From Mongoliibacter sp. (GTDB taxonomy: Bacteria > Bacteroidota > Bacteroidia > Cytophagales > Cyclobacteriaceae), in NCBI RefSeq assembly GCF_007692705.1, contig NZ_REBN01000233.1, forward strand, positions 1 to 34,224: a stretch of 34,224 bases of DNA. The letters run 5' to 3'. Shown here piece after piece: positions 1-9,244 of this stretch. The notes beneath the pieces were generated by a model. It saw nothing but the letters and a program-made list of their open reading frames with translations. It was not told the origin of the DNA and ran no database searches. The stretch's first letter is position 1. Each line of letters begins with the position of its first letter. The position numbers were made by a program, and so were the translations under genes.

Positions 1-1007
1 AATCAAAAGAGTGGGAAGTATATGGAAGTATGGAAGCATTTAATGGAGTAAGCCAGGATCCCCCAAGAATTATCAAACTAAATGGTAAGAAAACTGCCGG
101 AATACATGTCAGGGGAGGTACTATTCTGAAAACAACAAATAAGGCAGACCCACTTCATTTTCCTGTTAAAGACGAGAATGGGAATGTGACTTTTGTAGAT
201 AAAACACAGGAACTGGCAGATAGAATTAAAGGGCTTGGTTTTGATGCCGTAATTAATATTGGTGGGGATGGATCTCAAAAAATTTCCAAAGCACTTTATG
301 ATAGGGGACTTCCAATTGTAGGTGTGCCTAAGACTATAGATAATGATCTTTCGGCCACAGATATGACTTTTGGATTTCAAACTGCAGTACAAATCGCTTC
401 TGATAGCTTTGATAAATTGGTAACGACCGCAGAAAGTCACCACAGGGTAATGATCATGGAGGTCATGGGAAGGGATGCTGGCTGGATAGCCCTGCATACT
501 GCAATAGCAGGTGGAGCAGAAATATGTCTGATACCCGAAATTCCTTATGACCTCGGAAAGATTGTCAAAAGGATTGAGTCCAGGTATAAAAAGGGGAGAG
601 GTTTTGTGAATATTGTGATTGCGGAAGGAGCCAAACCACTAGAAGGGACAATTGTATCCAGAGAAGGTGATGAAGGGTCTCGGCATGTCAGGTTAGGAGG
701 AATTGCTTATCAGCTTTCCCAGCAACTCAAAGACGCAGGAATAAAAGCAGAGATTAGAGAAACTGTATTAGGTCATGTACAGAGAGGAGGAACGCCAATG
801 GCATTTGATAGGGTATTGGCATCATTATTCGGTGTGAAGGCTTTTGATATGGTTCAAGCTGGTGAATTCGGGAAAATGGCAGCTTTCGTCAATAATGATT
901 TTGTGTCAGTTCCACTGGAAAATGCCACAAAAGAATATAATATCGTAGATAAAAACAGCTTTATAGTTGATGGAGCAAGGGGATTGGGTATAGTTTTTGG
1001 CGATTAA
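1..1007 (+). CDS. pfkA: 6-phosphofructokinase, 5' end cut off by the window
   Basis: This enzyme phosphorylates fructose 6-phosphate to fructose 1,6-bisphosphate in glycolysis. The frame is open from base 3 to the stop at 1005-1007, so the true start and the first nucleotide-binding glycines lie left of the window; the Met at base 30 is internal. Counting from that Met, GGDGS is at 78-82, PKTIDND at 100-106 (catalytic Asp about 104) and MGRDAGW at 147-152. The Gly after GGD (E. coli Gly104 position) is typical of ATP users, while the Lys before TIDND (E. coli Gly124 position) is typical of the pyrophosphate or group III lineage. Together they suggest an ATP-dependent enzyme of the group III type. 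The DinB-like gene follows after 12 bases. The family assignment is firm; the phosphate donor is inferred. Confidence 0.95.
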   Translation, partial: SKEWEVYGSMEAFNGVSQDPPRIIKLNGKKTAGIHVRGGTILKTTNKADPLHFPVKDENGNVTFVDKTQELADRIKGLGFDAVINIGGDGSQKISKALYDRGLPIVGVPKTIDNDLSATDMTFGFQTAVQIASDSFDKLVTTAESHHRVMIMEVMGRDAGWIALHTAIAGGAEICLIPEIPYDLGKIVKRIESRYKKGRGFVNIVIAEGAKPLEGTIVSREGDEGSRHVRLGGIAYQLSQQLKDAGIKAEIRETVLGHVQRGGTPMAFDRVLASLFGVKAFDMVQAGEFGKMAAFVNNDFVSVPLENATKEYNIVDKNSFIVDGARGLGIVFGD

Positions 1008-1019
1008 AATCAAATTTAT

Positions 1020-1463
1020 ATGAAAGAAGTACTCTTGAACATTTTTGACAGAGATTTAAGTAAGTTAAAAAATGAAATTTCAGCTTTCCGTTCTGAAGAA
1101 AATCTTTGGAAAATTTCAGGAGACATTAAAAACTCTGCAGGAAATCTGGCTCTTCACTTAATAGGTAACTTGAATCACTATATAGGAGCTGTCATTGGAG
1201 AGAATGAATACCAAAGGGATAAGGCATCAGAATTTTCATCAAAAAATATCTCAAGGACTGAATTATTGAATCAAATAGATGAGACCAAGCAGATTGTTTC
1301 CCACGTGATTTTACAATTTCCTGAGGATTGGTTGTCCCGTAATTATCCTGAAATGGTTTTTGATGAGCCTATGACCTATGAGTTTTTTCTACTTCATTTG
1401 GTAGCGCATCTGAATTACCATTTAGGCCAAATCAACTACCATAGAAGATTATTGGATATGTGA
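1020..1463 (+). CDS. DinB-superfamily (DUF1572-like) protein
   Basis: This 147-residue all-alpha protein resembles the DinB/YfiT four-helix bundle. In this family three histidines bind a divalent metal, and some members are thiol-dependent transferases. Helix 2 carries LHLIGNLNH (His46, His53), and the C-terminal helix carries HLVAHLNYHLGQ (His126, His130, His134). His46, His130 and His134 are the likely metal triad. The length is normal for DUF1572. It lies 12 bases after the phosphofructokinase stop, so the two are probably co-transcribed, and a terminator hairpin starts at its stop codon. The substrate is unknown, and the gene should not be read as the DNA polymerase also named DinB. Confidence 0.8.
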   Translation: MKEVLLNIFDRDLSKLKNEISAFRSEENLWKISGDIKNSAGNLALHLIGNLNHYIGAVIGENEYQRDKASEFSSKNISRTELLNQIDETKQIVSHVILQFPEDWLSRNYPEMVFDEPMTYEFFLLHLVAHLNYHLGQINYHRRLLDM

Positions 1464-1494
1464 AAAAGAGGCAGCAATTTGCTGACTCTTTTTT
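1463..1494. terminator. Bidirectional intrinsic terminator between convergent genes
   Basis: The left arm AAAAAGAGGCAGCA pairs with TGCTGACTCTTTTT with one mismatch and a three-base loop. The A run on the left and T run on the right let it work in both directions. It begins in the stop codon of the DinB-like gene and ends at the stop of the sugar dehydrogenase, so it serves both. Confidence 0.75.
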
Positions 1495-2704
1495 AATTTG
1501 GCTCTATTCTGAATAAAGCACCATCCGAATGGTCGGTAAGAAGGTAAAGTAAGCCGTCAGGACCCAATCTTACATCCCTGATCCTGCCGATTTTTTCAGT
1601 AAGTAAAACTTCATCATGGACAATTTCCTCTCCATCCAGAACCAATCTATGAAGTTGTTTTTTGTAAAGGGATCCGGCAAATAGATTTCCATCCCAATCC
1701 GCAATTTTTCCATTTGTATGAAATGCCAGACCAGATGGTGCCATGGATTCCCTCCATACGTGCTTAGGTTTTTCTATTCCGGGGGCTTCTTTCCCGATTC
1801 CAATTTTTGCCTCTGATGAATATTCTACGCCTTGACTCACCTGAGGCCAACCGTAATTTTTACCTTTTTTGATCAAGTGTAATTTATCCCCACCACTTGG
1901 ACCATGTTCACTGCTCCAGATTTGCCCTTCAGGGCTGATGGCCAGACCTTGATTATTTCTATGTCCAAAAGAAAAAATTTCCGGCCTTAAATTTCCTGGA
2001 GCCATATTGACAAATGGATTATCCATTGGCGCACCCCCGTCTTCTTTGATACGTACGATAGACCCAGCCGGATCCGTAAGGTCTTGGGAAGGGTACCTGA
2101 TACCTCTATCACCTATGGAGAATAAAACAGTGCCGTCACCAGGAAATACAATCCTGCTTCCATAATGCCTTCCTGGCTCTGTCCTTGGAATTTGAGTGTA
2201 TAGAACTTCCAAGTCAACCAACTCTGTTTTATCTGGAGATAATTTGGCTCTGGCCAAGGCTGTACCAGTGGCATAATCGTGACTGCTAAAGTTTGAATCG
2301 TCATCACCAGGACTTGAAAATGTAAAGTAAACCCAACCATTTTCAGCGAAGTTTGGGTGGACTACAACGTCCAAAAGACCGCCTTGATTACCTCCTTCAG
2401 GAGCAGTTTTCTGGTCCTCGTCCGTATCTATTTTTGGGAGGTTTTTGAGTGAGGTTATTTTTTCGCCCTCAATGAGAAGCAGTCTTCCGGGTCTTTCCGT
2501 TACCAACATACTTCCGTCATCCAACCAGGAGATAGACCAAGGATGTTCCAAACCTTCTACCAATTGGATTACCTTAAAAGAAACTTTTTCACTTTCTATT
2601 TCTTCTTCTATTATTTTATTTACCACCTTTTGGGCATTTGCAGATGGGACTATTCCTGAAAAAATCCAGGTAAGCAAAATGATTTTATAAATAAATTTTT
2701 CCAT
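1493..2704 (-). CDS. PQQ-dependent sugar dehydrogenase (GSDH family)
   Basis: This is a six-bladed beta-propeller dehydrogenase of the glucose/sorbosone (YliI-like) family, which oxidises aldoses in the periplasm using PQQ and passes electrons to the respiratory chain. Family motifs seen are HPWSISWLDDGSMLVTERPG near the N terminus, GGLLDVVVHPNF, GRHYGSRIVFPGDG (its His is the likely catalytic base), GHRNNQGLA, EHGPSGGD and GRIRDVRLGPDGLLY. The chosen ATG gives a 403-residue protein that starts MEKFIYKIILLTWIFSG and has a normal signal peptide ending ANAQ. An in-frame ATG at 2770 would add 22 residues in front of that signal and is less likely. It diverges from the sulfatase gene. No PQQ-synthesis gene is visible here. 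The exact sugar is unknown. Confidence 0.88.
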   Translation of the reverse strand: MEKFIYKIILLTWIFSGIVPSANAQKVVNKIIEEEIESEKVSFKVIQLVEGLEHPWSISWLDDGSMLVTERPGRLLLIEGEKITSLKNLPKIDTDEDQKTAPEGGNQGGLLDVVVHPNFAENGWVYFTFSSPGDDDSNFSSHDYATGTALARAKLSPDKTELVDLEVLYTQIPRTEPGRHYGSRIVFPGDGTVLFSIGDRGIRYPSQDLTDPAGSIVRIKEDGGAPMDNPFVNMAPGNLRPEIFSFGHRNNQGLAISPEGQIWSSEHGPSGGDKLHLIKKGKNYGWPQVSQGVEYSSEAKIGIGKEAPGIEKPKHVWRESMAPSGLAFHTNGKIADWDGNLFAGSLYKKQLHRLVLDGEEIVHDEVLLTEKIGRIRDVRLGPDGLLYLLTDHSDGALFRIEPN

Positions 2705-2856
2705 AGCATTAAATGATTTTTCATGAAAAAAACTGATTACATGATCTATTTTGAACAAATAATTGACCATTAGGAAAGCGGATTGTTTTTTTTTACAAAA
2801 TACCTATGAAGTTCAAGTTAGATTAAGTTATTTCAACTAAAATCAACCATAAAATC

Positions 2857-4311
2857 ATGCATTCAATCCACTCAAAACAGGTTTTCTTGTTTCCCTATAC
2901 AATTTTCTTAGTTTCTGTAATCTTTAATTTTTCTTGTGCTTCCAAGTCTGATCCTGAGGGGAAAAAGTTACCCAACGTGGTAATTGTATTCACTGATGAC
3001 CAGGGTTACAATGATCTTGGAATTTATGGTTCACCAGATATTTTGACTCCTAATTTGGATAAAATGGCTGAGGAAGGGGTACGATTCAGTAATTTTTATG
3101 TGGCACAGGCAGTTTGCTCTGCATCAAGAGCAGCTTTATTGACAGGCACCTATTCAAATAGGCTTGGAATACATGGAGCTCTGGATCATATGAGCAAGCA
3201 TGGTTTAAACCCCAATGAAACAACCATTGCAGAAATGCTCAAACCTTTAGGTTATGCTACGGCTATTTTCGGAAAGTGGCATTTGGGTCATCATCCTGAA
3301 TTTTTACCAACAAAGCAGGGTTTTGACGAATATTTCGGGATCCCCTATTCCAATGATATGTGGCCTAACCATCCGGAGACCAAAGACTATTACCCACCTC
3401 TACCGCTGTATGAAAATGATAAAGTTGTAGATACCTTGCACAATGATCAAAGCATGCTGACCACTGTTTTGACGGAAAAGTCAGTGGATTTCATTAAAAG
3501 GAATAAAGAAAATCCTTTTTTTCTTTACTTGGCTCATCCTATGCCACATGTTCCATTATTTGTGTCAGAAAAATTCAAAGGTAAATCTGAAAGAGGTTTG
3601 TATGGAGATGTGATCATGGAAATCGATTGGTCAGTCGGACAGGTGATGAAAGCTTTGGAGCAAAATGGTTTGGAAGAAAATACATTGGTGATTTTCCTTT
3701 CTGACAACGGACCTTGGCTATCTTATTCCCTTCATTCAGGTTCAGCCTATCCTCTAAAAGAAGGAAAGGGCACTTCATGGGATGGAGGTGTCAAAATTCC
3801 GGCAATTATGAAATGGAAAGGAAAAATACCGGAAGGAAAAATACAATTAAACCCAGCCATGAGTATAGATATCTTGCCTACCATAGCAGAAATAACGGGT
3901 GCGGAGGAACCTGTGCTGCCAATTGATGGGAAAAGTATTTGGTCCATGGTGATGGACGATTCAAAAAAATCGCCACAGGATGCCTATTATGTATATTATA
4001 ATAGAAATGAATTGCAAGCTGTAATTATGGACGAATGGAAACTCTATTTTCCACATATATACAGGACTATAGCGCCTAATCAACAAGTGAGGGACGATGG
4101 TATTCCAATAAATTATGAAATGATAGATTTGGATGAAATGCAATTATACCACATCCCAAGTGATCCATCAGAGCGTAACAATGTCATAAATGAGAATCCA
4201 GATATTTTGAAAAGAATGATTGAATTAGCCGAGTTAGCAAGACAAGACATGGGTGATGCTTTGTTGAATAAGAAAGGAGCGAACAACAGAGAGCCTGGAA
4301 AAATAGAATGA
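2857..4311 (+). CDS. Sulfatase (family S1), predicted lipoprotein
   Basis: This is a formylglycine-dependent sulfatase that removes sulfate esters, probably from polysaccharide fragments. The N terminus has a hydrophobic stretch and a lipobox-like FNFSC (Cys27), so it is probably membrane anchored. Active-site features are VIVFTDDQGYNDLG (metal Asp47, Asp48), CSASR with the modified Cys87 and Arg91, GKWHLG (Lys140, His142), LSDNG (Asp283, Asn284) and KEGKGTSWDGG (Lys304). The key motif is CxAxR rather than the commoner CxPxR; both are converted by formylglycine-generating enzymes. The length of 484 residues is typical of arylsulfatase A-like enzymes. It diverges from the sugar dehydrogenase and is followed 80 bases later by the AsmA-like gene. 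No maturase is seen in the window, and the substrate cannot be read from sequence. Confidence 0.93.
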   Translation: MHSIHSKQVFLFPYTIFLVSVIFNFSCASKSDPEGKKLPNVVIVFTDDQGYNDLGIYGSPDILTPNLDKMAEEGVRFSNFYVAQAVCSASRAALLTGTYSNRLGIHGALDHMSKHGLNPNETTIAEMLKPLGYATAIFGKWHLGHHPEFLPTKQGFDEYFGIPYSNDMWPNHPETKDYYPPLPLYENDKVVDTLHNDQSMLTTVLTEKSVDFIKRNKENPFFLYLAHPMPHVPLFVSEKFKGKSERGLYGDVIMEIDWSVGQVMKALEQNGLEENTLVIFLSDNGPWLSYSLHSGSAYPLKEGKGTSWDGGVKIPAIMKWKGKIPEGKIQLNPAMSIDILPTIAEITGAEEPVLPIDGKSIWSMVMDDSKKSPQDAYYVYYNRNELQAVIMDEWKLYFPHIYRTIAPNQQVRDDGIPINYEMIDLDEMQLYHIPSDPSERNNVINENPDILKRMIELAELARQDMGDALLNKKGANNREPGKIE

Positions 4312-4391
4312 TTTAATGAATTTTAGATTATTTAAGAATCAAAGGCACGTAACTTGCGTTGACTTAAGTGATTTAAATCCGAATACCCATA

Positions 4392-7300
4392 ATGAAGTAT
4401 AAAAAATTCTGGATAATTCTCAGTATAATTTTAACATCCCTGATTCTTATCCCTAGTGTAGCAGTTTTTTTACTCTACCAGAATCAAAAGCAGCTCACAC
4501 AAAAAGCAGTTCAGGGGCTCAATAAAAGTATAAATGGAGAAATTCAAATTATTGATTCTCATATTTCGCCATTTAAAAATTTCCCTTATATCTCTATTGA
4601 CTTAGAGGGACTTAGTTTGTTTGAAGAAAAAGGGAATTATTCAGATACGCTTCTTCATGTTGGGGATGTCTACGTAGGCTTTAGCATTTCTGATATTTTC
4701 GCGGGAAATTATAATATAAAGTCAATCAAGTTAAGTGCTGGAAAGGTGGATGCAATCCAGTCTGAATCAGGAGCACTGAACCTGCTTAATGCTTTTCAAA
4801 TGGAGGAAGATTCCGCACAGGAGAGTGAGGGATTTGATATAGATCTTTCCTCAATTCTTTTTGAAAATATTTCACTTTCTTATAATGACCATGGCAATGA
4901 TACTGCCATAGACGCTTTTTTGGAAAAAGTGGGCGCCACTTTTAAGATCAGTCAAGATCACATATTTGTAAATTTGGGAGGTGACATAATTTTGGATTAT
5001 TTAAAAAATGGTGAACCTACATTTTTTTTTAACAAGCATATAACTTTGGGGCTTAGTTTGGATTATGATGAGATCTTATCCAAGATTTCAATTTCCAAAT
5101 CCAATATACAACTTGAAGAAGCATTACTTGGCGTTTCAGGAATTGTAATGGTAGGAGAGGAGCTTGACATGGATATCAGGCTTACAGGTGAGAAACCTGA
5201 TTTTTCTCTTATTGCGGCATTTCTACCAAATGAGACAGCAACTATTCTTAAAAGGTATCAAAATGAAGGAGATGTTTTTTTTAACGGAACCGTAAGGGGT
5301 AAAGCTGGTAATGGAAACGTACCTGAAATCGCTGTAGAATTTGGATGTGACAATGCCTATTTCTTAAATCCGAGCATAAATAAGAAGGTAGATGAGTTGA
5401 GGTTCACTGGGTTTTTTACCAATGGTAAAGAAAGGAGTCTCAAGACATCAGAGTTTCAGTTGCTAAATTTTAATGCCCGACCCGATGAAGGAGTTTTTCA
5501 GGGAAGGTTGGTGATAAGGGATTTTGAAAATCCATATGTCAAGGTCAATCTTAATGCCGATTTGGATTTGGGCTTTTTAGGAGAATTTTTTGAAATTGAA
5601 GGACTTTTAGGTATCAGTGGGCAGGTGATATTAAATATGGATTTTGACGAGCTCATTGATATAGAAGGTGGAATAGGTACTATAGGAGACGTTCAAAACA
5701 GTCTTCAAAGTGAGCTTTTAGTTAAAAATCTAAATTTTTCGATTCCGGAATTACCTTACCCCGTAAGGCAGATGAATGCTAAGGCCTTTATGAGAGATGG
5801 TGATATGGAATTGGAGAATCTGAGCTTCAAACTTCTTGACTCTGATTTCTCAATAAATGGAGCGTTTGTGGATTTACCATCCTTGCTACATGGGGACGAG
5901 GATCAAGTTAAAGCAACAATACAAGCTAAGGCTTCAAAAATAGACTTGGGACAATTGATACCTGGGGATACTTCAATGACTGAGGTGATATCAGATTTTG
6001 AAATAAAATTAGCTTTTGAATCTACAGGAAAGGAGTTAAGAAATTTTGAATTCTTACCTAAAGGAGAGTTTATAGTAGAGGATTTCCATGCAAAATTGAA
6101 AAATTATCCGCACGAATTCCATGACTTTGATGTAGACATTCTGATCGATGAGCAAAGTATGCAGATCAAAAATTTTATCGGGATGATTGACACTTCTGAT
6201 TTTCACTTTTCAGGAAGTATAGATAATTATCCAAAATGGTTTCAGGAAAATACTAAAGGTAAAAGTAATATGACTTTTGACCTTGTTTCTCAAAATTTGG
6301 TTGTCAAAGATTTGTTGAACTACAATGGGGTAAATTACCTTCCTGAAGATTATCGGGAGGAAATTTTGAGTGATGTCCTGCTTAAAGGGAAAGTTGAGTT
6401 GAACTATGATGAGGTTTTTCAGTCTGCGGATTTGTATTTGGAAAGACTTGAAGGAAAAATGAAACTCCATCCTCTGAAGCTGGAGGAATTTAAGGGAAGA
6501 GTTCATTATGAAGAAAATTACCTAACAGTGGAGACTTTACAAGGTAGGTTAGGTAAATCGGATTTTAATGTTGATATAGGTTTTTTGATAGGCGAGCCAA
6601 AAGAGGGGTTGAGAAACTATTTTTCCCTAGTAGCAAACAGTTTGGATTTGGACGCTTTGTTAGGCTTTGAATCCATGGATCAAGAAGTAAATCATGAGGA
6701 GTCCTTCAATGTTTTTGAACTTCCTTTTTCTGATATGGACTTTTCTGCACAAGTCAATAAGCTCAATTACCATACGTTTTGGCTTGAAGATGTGACTTTT
6801 AAAGGTAGAACTACAGAAAATCACTACCTCTATGTAGATACCTTAGGACTGAGAGCTGCTGAGGGTACTTTGGGCATCAGCGGATATTTTAATGGTTCTG
6901 ATCCAGAACATATTTACTTTAATAGTACCATGAAGGCTGATAAGTTGGATTTAGACAAGTTGCTCATCAAATTTGAAAACTTTGGACAGGATCAATTGAT
7001 CAATGAGAACCTGCAGGGTTTGGTGTCAGGAACTATAAAAAGTAATTTTCTTGTATACCCTGACCTTACACCAATTTTAGAAAAGTCAGAGGCCAATATG
7101 GAACTGACTGTTTATAAAGGTAGGCTAGTAAATTTTGCTCCTTTAAGCGCTATGGGTGAATATTTCAAGGATAGAAATATGAGTAATGTAAGGTTTGATA
7201 CCTTGAAAAACACTTTTGATTTAAAAGATGGTGTCCTCAATATTCCAAGGATGAATATCAACTCCAGCTTAGGATTCATTGAGATTTCAGGCAAACAAAG

Positions 7301-7526
7301 TTTAGACCTGAATATGGATTATTTTATCCGAATTCCATTAGGATTGGTTACCCAGGTAGGCTTCAGGTCTCTTTTTGGAGGAAAATCCAGAGATGAAGTA
7401 GATGCTGATCAGGAAGATGAAATCATCATGAGAGATCCAAATTCGAGGGTCAGGTTTGTGAATGTTACTATGAAAGGTACACCGGAGGACTATAAAATAG
7501 GATTGGGAAAAGACAAAAATAAATAG
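4392..7526 (+). CDS. AsmA-like envelope protein, 1044 residues
   Basis: The protein begins with one membrane anchor (about residues 7-29, FWIILSIILTSLILIPSVAV) and continues as a very long periplasmic chain rich in beta-strand, with the repeated patterns of the AsmA/TamB-like superfamily. The first 120 residues hold the AsmA N-terminal signature: a short linker, then strands describing ISIDLEGLSLFEEKG and a hydrophobic stretch around DTLLHVGDVYVGFS. The C-terminal part (from about 900) resembles the AsmA-like C-terminal domain, including GRLVNFAPLSAMGEYFKD. Relatives form hydrophobic grooves that move phospholipids toward the outer membrane or affect outer-membrane assembly. It is probably a single-gene unit, because a terminator hairpin begins inside its stop codon. 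The family is clear; the role in this organism is inferred. Confidence 0.85.
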   Translation: MKYKKFWIILSIILTSLILIPSVAVFLLYQNQKQLTQKAVQGLNKSINGEIQIIDSHISPFKNFPYISIDLEGLSLFEEKGNYSDTLLHVGDVYVGFSISDIFAGNYNIKSIKLSAGKVDAIQSESGALNLLNAFQMEEDSAQESEGFDIDLSSILFENISLSYNDHGNDTAIDAFLEKVGATFKISQDHIFVNLGGDIILDYLKNGEPTFFFNKHITLGLSLDYDEILSKISISKSNIQLEEALLGVSGIVMVGEELDMDIRLTGEKPDFSLIAAFLPNETATILKRYQNEGDVFFNGTVRGKAGNGNVPEIAVEFGCDNAYFLNPSINKKVDELRFTGFFTNGKERSLKTSEFQLLNFNARPDEGVFQGRLVIRDFENPYVKVNLNADLDLGFLGEFFEIEGLLGISGQVILNMDFDELIDIEGGIGTIGDVQNSLQSELLVKNLNFSIPELPYPVRQMNAKAFMRDGDMELENLSFKLLDSDFSINGAFVDLPSLLHGDEDQVKATIQAKASKIDLGQLIPGDTSMTEVISDFEIKLAFESTGKELRNFEFLPKGEFIVEDFHAKLKNYPHEFHDFDVDILIDEQSMQIKNFIGMIDTSDFHFSGSIDNYPKWFQENTKGKSNMTFDLVSQNLVVKDLLNYNGVNYLPEDYREEILSDVLLKGKVELNYDEVFQSADLYLERLEGKMKLHPLKLEEFKGRVHYEENYLTVETLQGRLGKSDFNVDIGFLIGEPKEGLRNYFSLVANSLDLDALLGFESMDQEVNHEESFNVFELPFSDMDFSAQVNKLNYHTFWLEDVTFKGRTTENHYLYVDTLGLRAAEGTLGISGYFNGSDPEHIYFNSTMKADKLDLDKLLIKFENFGQDQLINENLQGLVSGTIKSNFLVYPDLTPILEKSEANMELTVYKGRLVNFAPLSAMGEYFKDRNMSNVRFDTLKNTFDLKDGVLNIPRMNINSSLGFIEISGKQSLDLNMDYFIRIPLGLVTQVGFRSLFGGKSRDEVDADQEDEIIMRDPNSRVRFVNVTMKGTPEDYKIGLGKDKNK

Positions 7527-7552
7527 AGCCAATCCTTAATCGAATTGGCTCT
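7525..7552. terminator. Hairpin between convergent genes
   Basis: The arms AGAGCCAAT and ATTGGCTCT pair perfectly over 9 bp around a 10-base loop. The left arm starts inside the TAG stop of the AsmA-like gene. A T-rich run follows on the minus strand (ATTTATTTTT), so it most clearly terminates the leftward membrane-protein gene. Confidence 0.65.
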
Positions 7553-7573
7553 CAAATGTGATTTGGTTAAAAT

Positions 7574-8008
7574 TTATCCTAACCAGCTTGTCCATGGAAT
7601 TCTGCTCAAAATTAAAACTAATCCAATCGCATACATCATGTAAATGGACCTGAATTTGGCCCTGCTGTCGGTTAATTTTTTCGCTCTGGAATACCCTATA
7701 GTAATCAATACAATAGCGACTATATTGATCAATGGATGCTCTAAGGCAGTCAATCTTGCCGCACTGTCAGACATAGCACCGCCACCTTTCAATAGAGCAA
7801 ATCCTAAGGGGCTAACAAAATAAAGAATCAAACCAACGAGTAATTGTACATGCGCAAGTATAAAACCTACCAATGCCAATTTCCTATCCTTTTCTGTAAA
7901 AGCTCTGTTAGTTAAAGATCCAATCAAGGCTGCTATAAAAACAATAGCCAAAATTAACAATACCAGGTAAGCGAGACCTGAATGAAGATGTTGTAAACCA
8001 GTATACAT
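7574..8008 (-). CDS. Four-helix integral membrane protein, cytochrome b-like
   Basis: The 144-residue protein has four predicted membrane helices at about 12-32, 45-66, 88-106 and 121-137. It has conserved-looking histidines at the helix ends: His7 and His9 (LQHLHSGLAY), His53 (AHVQLL) and His91 (EHPLIN). That arrangement, with GYSRAKK and a C-terminal RIPWTSWLG, matches short proteins commonly annotated as cytochrome B in Bacteroidota. Haem binding by the His pairs is plausible but not shown. It follows the methyltransferase gene on the same strand after about 50 bases, with no evident functional link. It could also be a haem-independent membrane protein. Confidence 0.65.
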   Translation of the reverse strand: MYTGLQHLHSGLAYLVLLILAIVFIAALIGSLTNRAFTEKDRKLALVGFILAHVQLLVGLILYFVSPLGFALLKGGGAMSDSAARLTALEHPLINIVAIVLITIGYSRAKKLTDSRAKFRSIYMMYAIGLVLILSRIPWTSWLG

Positions 8009-8062
8009 ATTTTTTAATTATTTTGAAGACCTAAAGATAGTGTGAAAATCTTGATCAAAAGA

Positions 8063-9244
8063 TTACTCTACAAATAAAACCAATCCCTTCAAATATTCCG
8101 TCTCAGGATGGAAAATGTTGATAGGATGATCTCCAGGCTGTGAGAGATAATGAAGAATACGTACGTTTCTTCCAGCATCATGCGCTGCTGCAGTGACCGT
8201 ATTTGCAAATAATTGCTTATCGACTACCTGTGAACAGGAAAAAGTAAATAAAATTCCTCCATTTTTAATTCGCCTCAAGGCTTCAGCATTCAATCTTTTG
8301 TATGCTTGAACTGCATTGTGTCTTGATTTGATGTTTTTGGCAAAAGCAGGTGGATCCAATACGACCAAATCATAATCATTTTCAATTTCCCTTATATATT
8401 TGACCACATCTGCAACAATTGACTTGTGTTTTCCTTCAATCGAAGGGTTCAAGGATAAATTCTGCTCTGTTAATTCAATAGCTTTAGCAGAAATATCCAC
8501 AGAATGTACTTCTTTGGCACCCGCATTCAAGGCAGCTATGGAAAACCCACCAGAATAACAGAAAGTATTCAATACTTTTTTATTACGACTATATTTTGCC
8601 AGTAAATCTCTGTTTTCCCTCTGATCTATGAAGAAGCCTGTTTTCTGCCCTTTTTCCCAATCTATCTCATATCGACTGCCATATTCAGAAACTAAATTGC
8701 TGTCTGGTTTGCCAAATAAAAGACGATTTTCTACTCCAATATCTCTTGGTAGAGTTTCAGCACTTTTATCGAAAACTGATTTGAGTTTATTTCCAAGAAC
8801 AATTTGAAGCGCTTCCGAAATATCCTTGACGTGGCGGTACATGCCGACGTGGTGTGTTTGGATTACTGCCGTCCCATTATAATAATCGATAATAAGACCT
8901 GGCAAACCATCACCCTCTCCATGTATCAGTCGAAAAACATTGGTTTGTTCATTTTCCCATAGTCCAAGGGCCTTTCTGATCTCCAACGCTTTTTCAATTT
9001 TCTTTTTCCAAAAGTCAACGTTGATTTCTATTTCTTCGAATGAGATCATTCGAACCATAATTGAACCGTATTGAAAATGACCTATTCCAAGAAAGGTGTC
9101 CTTGGCACTGAAAACTTGTACCAATTCTCCATTTTTGAGGTCATCGCTTTTTTGAGCTATAGCGCCAGAGAAAATCCAATGGTGTTTTCTCAAAATGGAT
9201 ATTTCTTTACTCCTGAGTAGATGGATTTTTGGATATGAAAGCAT
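8063..9244 (-). CDS. rlmI: RlmI-like 23S rRNA (cytosine-5) methyltransferase
   Basis: This is a class I SAM-dependent methyltransferase; E. coli RlmI methylates C1962 of 23S rRNA. The N-terminal 80 residues form a PUA domain (HHWIFSGAI, FLGIGHFQYGSIMVRMIS). They are followed by an RlmI linker, GQKTGFFIDQRENR, the SAM motif VLNTFCYSGGFSIAALNAGA, the acidic ribose contact HSVDIS, motif IV LDPPAFAKN and motif VI FSCSQ with the likely catalytic Cys. The length from this ATG is 393 residues, against 396 in E. coli. A longer GTG frame from 9298 would add 18 residues that do not fit the PUA domain. The start lies 38 bases inside the end of the symporter gene, so the two are probably transcribed together. 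The exact target base is inferred from the family. Confidence 0.9.
   Translation of the reverse strand: MLSYPKIHLLRSKEISILRKHHWIFSGAIAQKSDDLKNGELVQVFSAKDTFLGIGHFQYGSIMVRMISFEEIEINVDFWKKKIEKALEIRKALGLWENEQTNVFRLIHGEGDGLPGLIIDYYNGTAVIQTHHVGMYRHVKDISEALQIVLGNKLKSVFDKSAETLPRDIGVENRLLFGKPDSNLVSEYGSRYEIDWEKGQKTGFFIDQRENRDLLAKYSRNKKVLNTFCYSGGFSIAALNAGAKEVHSVDISAKAIELTEQNLSLNPSIEGKHKSIVADVVKYIREIENDYDLVVLDPPAFAKNIKSRHNAVQAYKRLNAEALRRIKNGGILFTFSCSQVVDKQLFANTVTAAAHDAGRNVRILHYLSQPGDHPINIFHPETEYLKGLVLFVE

Noticed and set aside
78-497. A 139-codon open frame antisense to phosphofructokinase
   Set aside because: It covers the conserved GGDGS and TIDND region of the real gene and has Cys- and His-rich, shadow-like content.
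4312-4391. Terminator or promoter between sulfatase and AsmA-like genes
   Set aside because: No convincing hairpin with a T run and no TAnnTTTG element could be found in the 80 bases.
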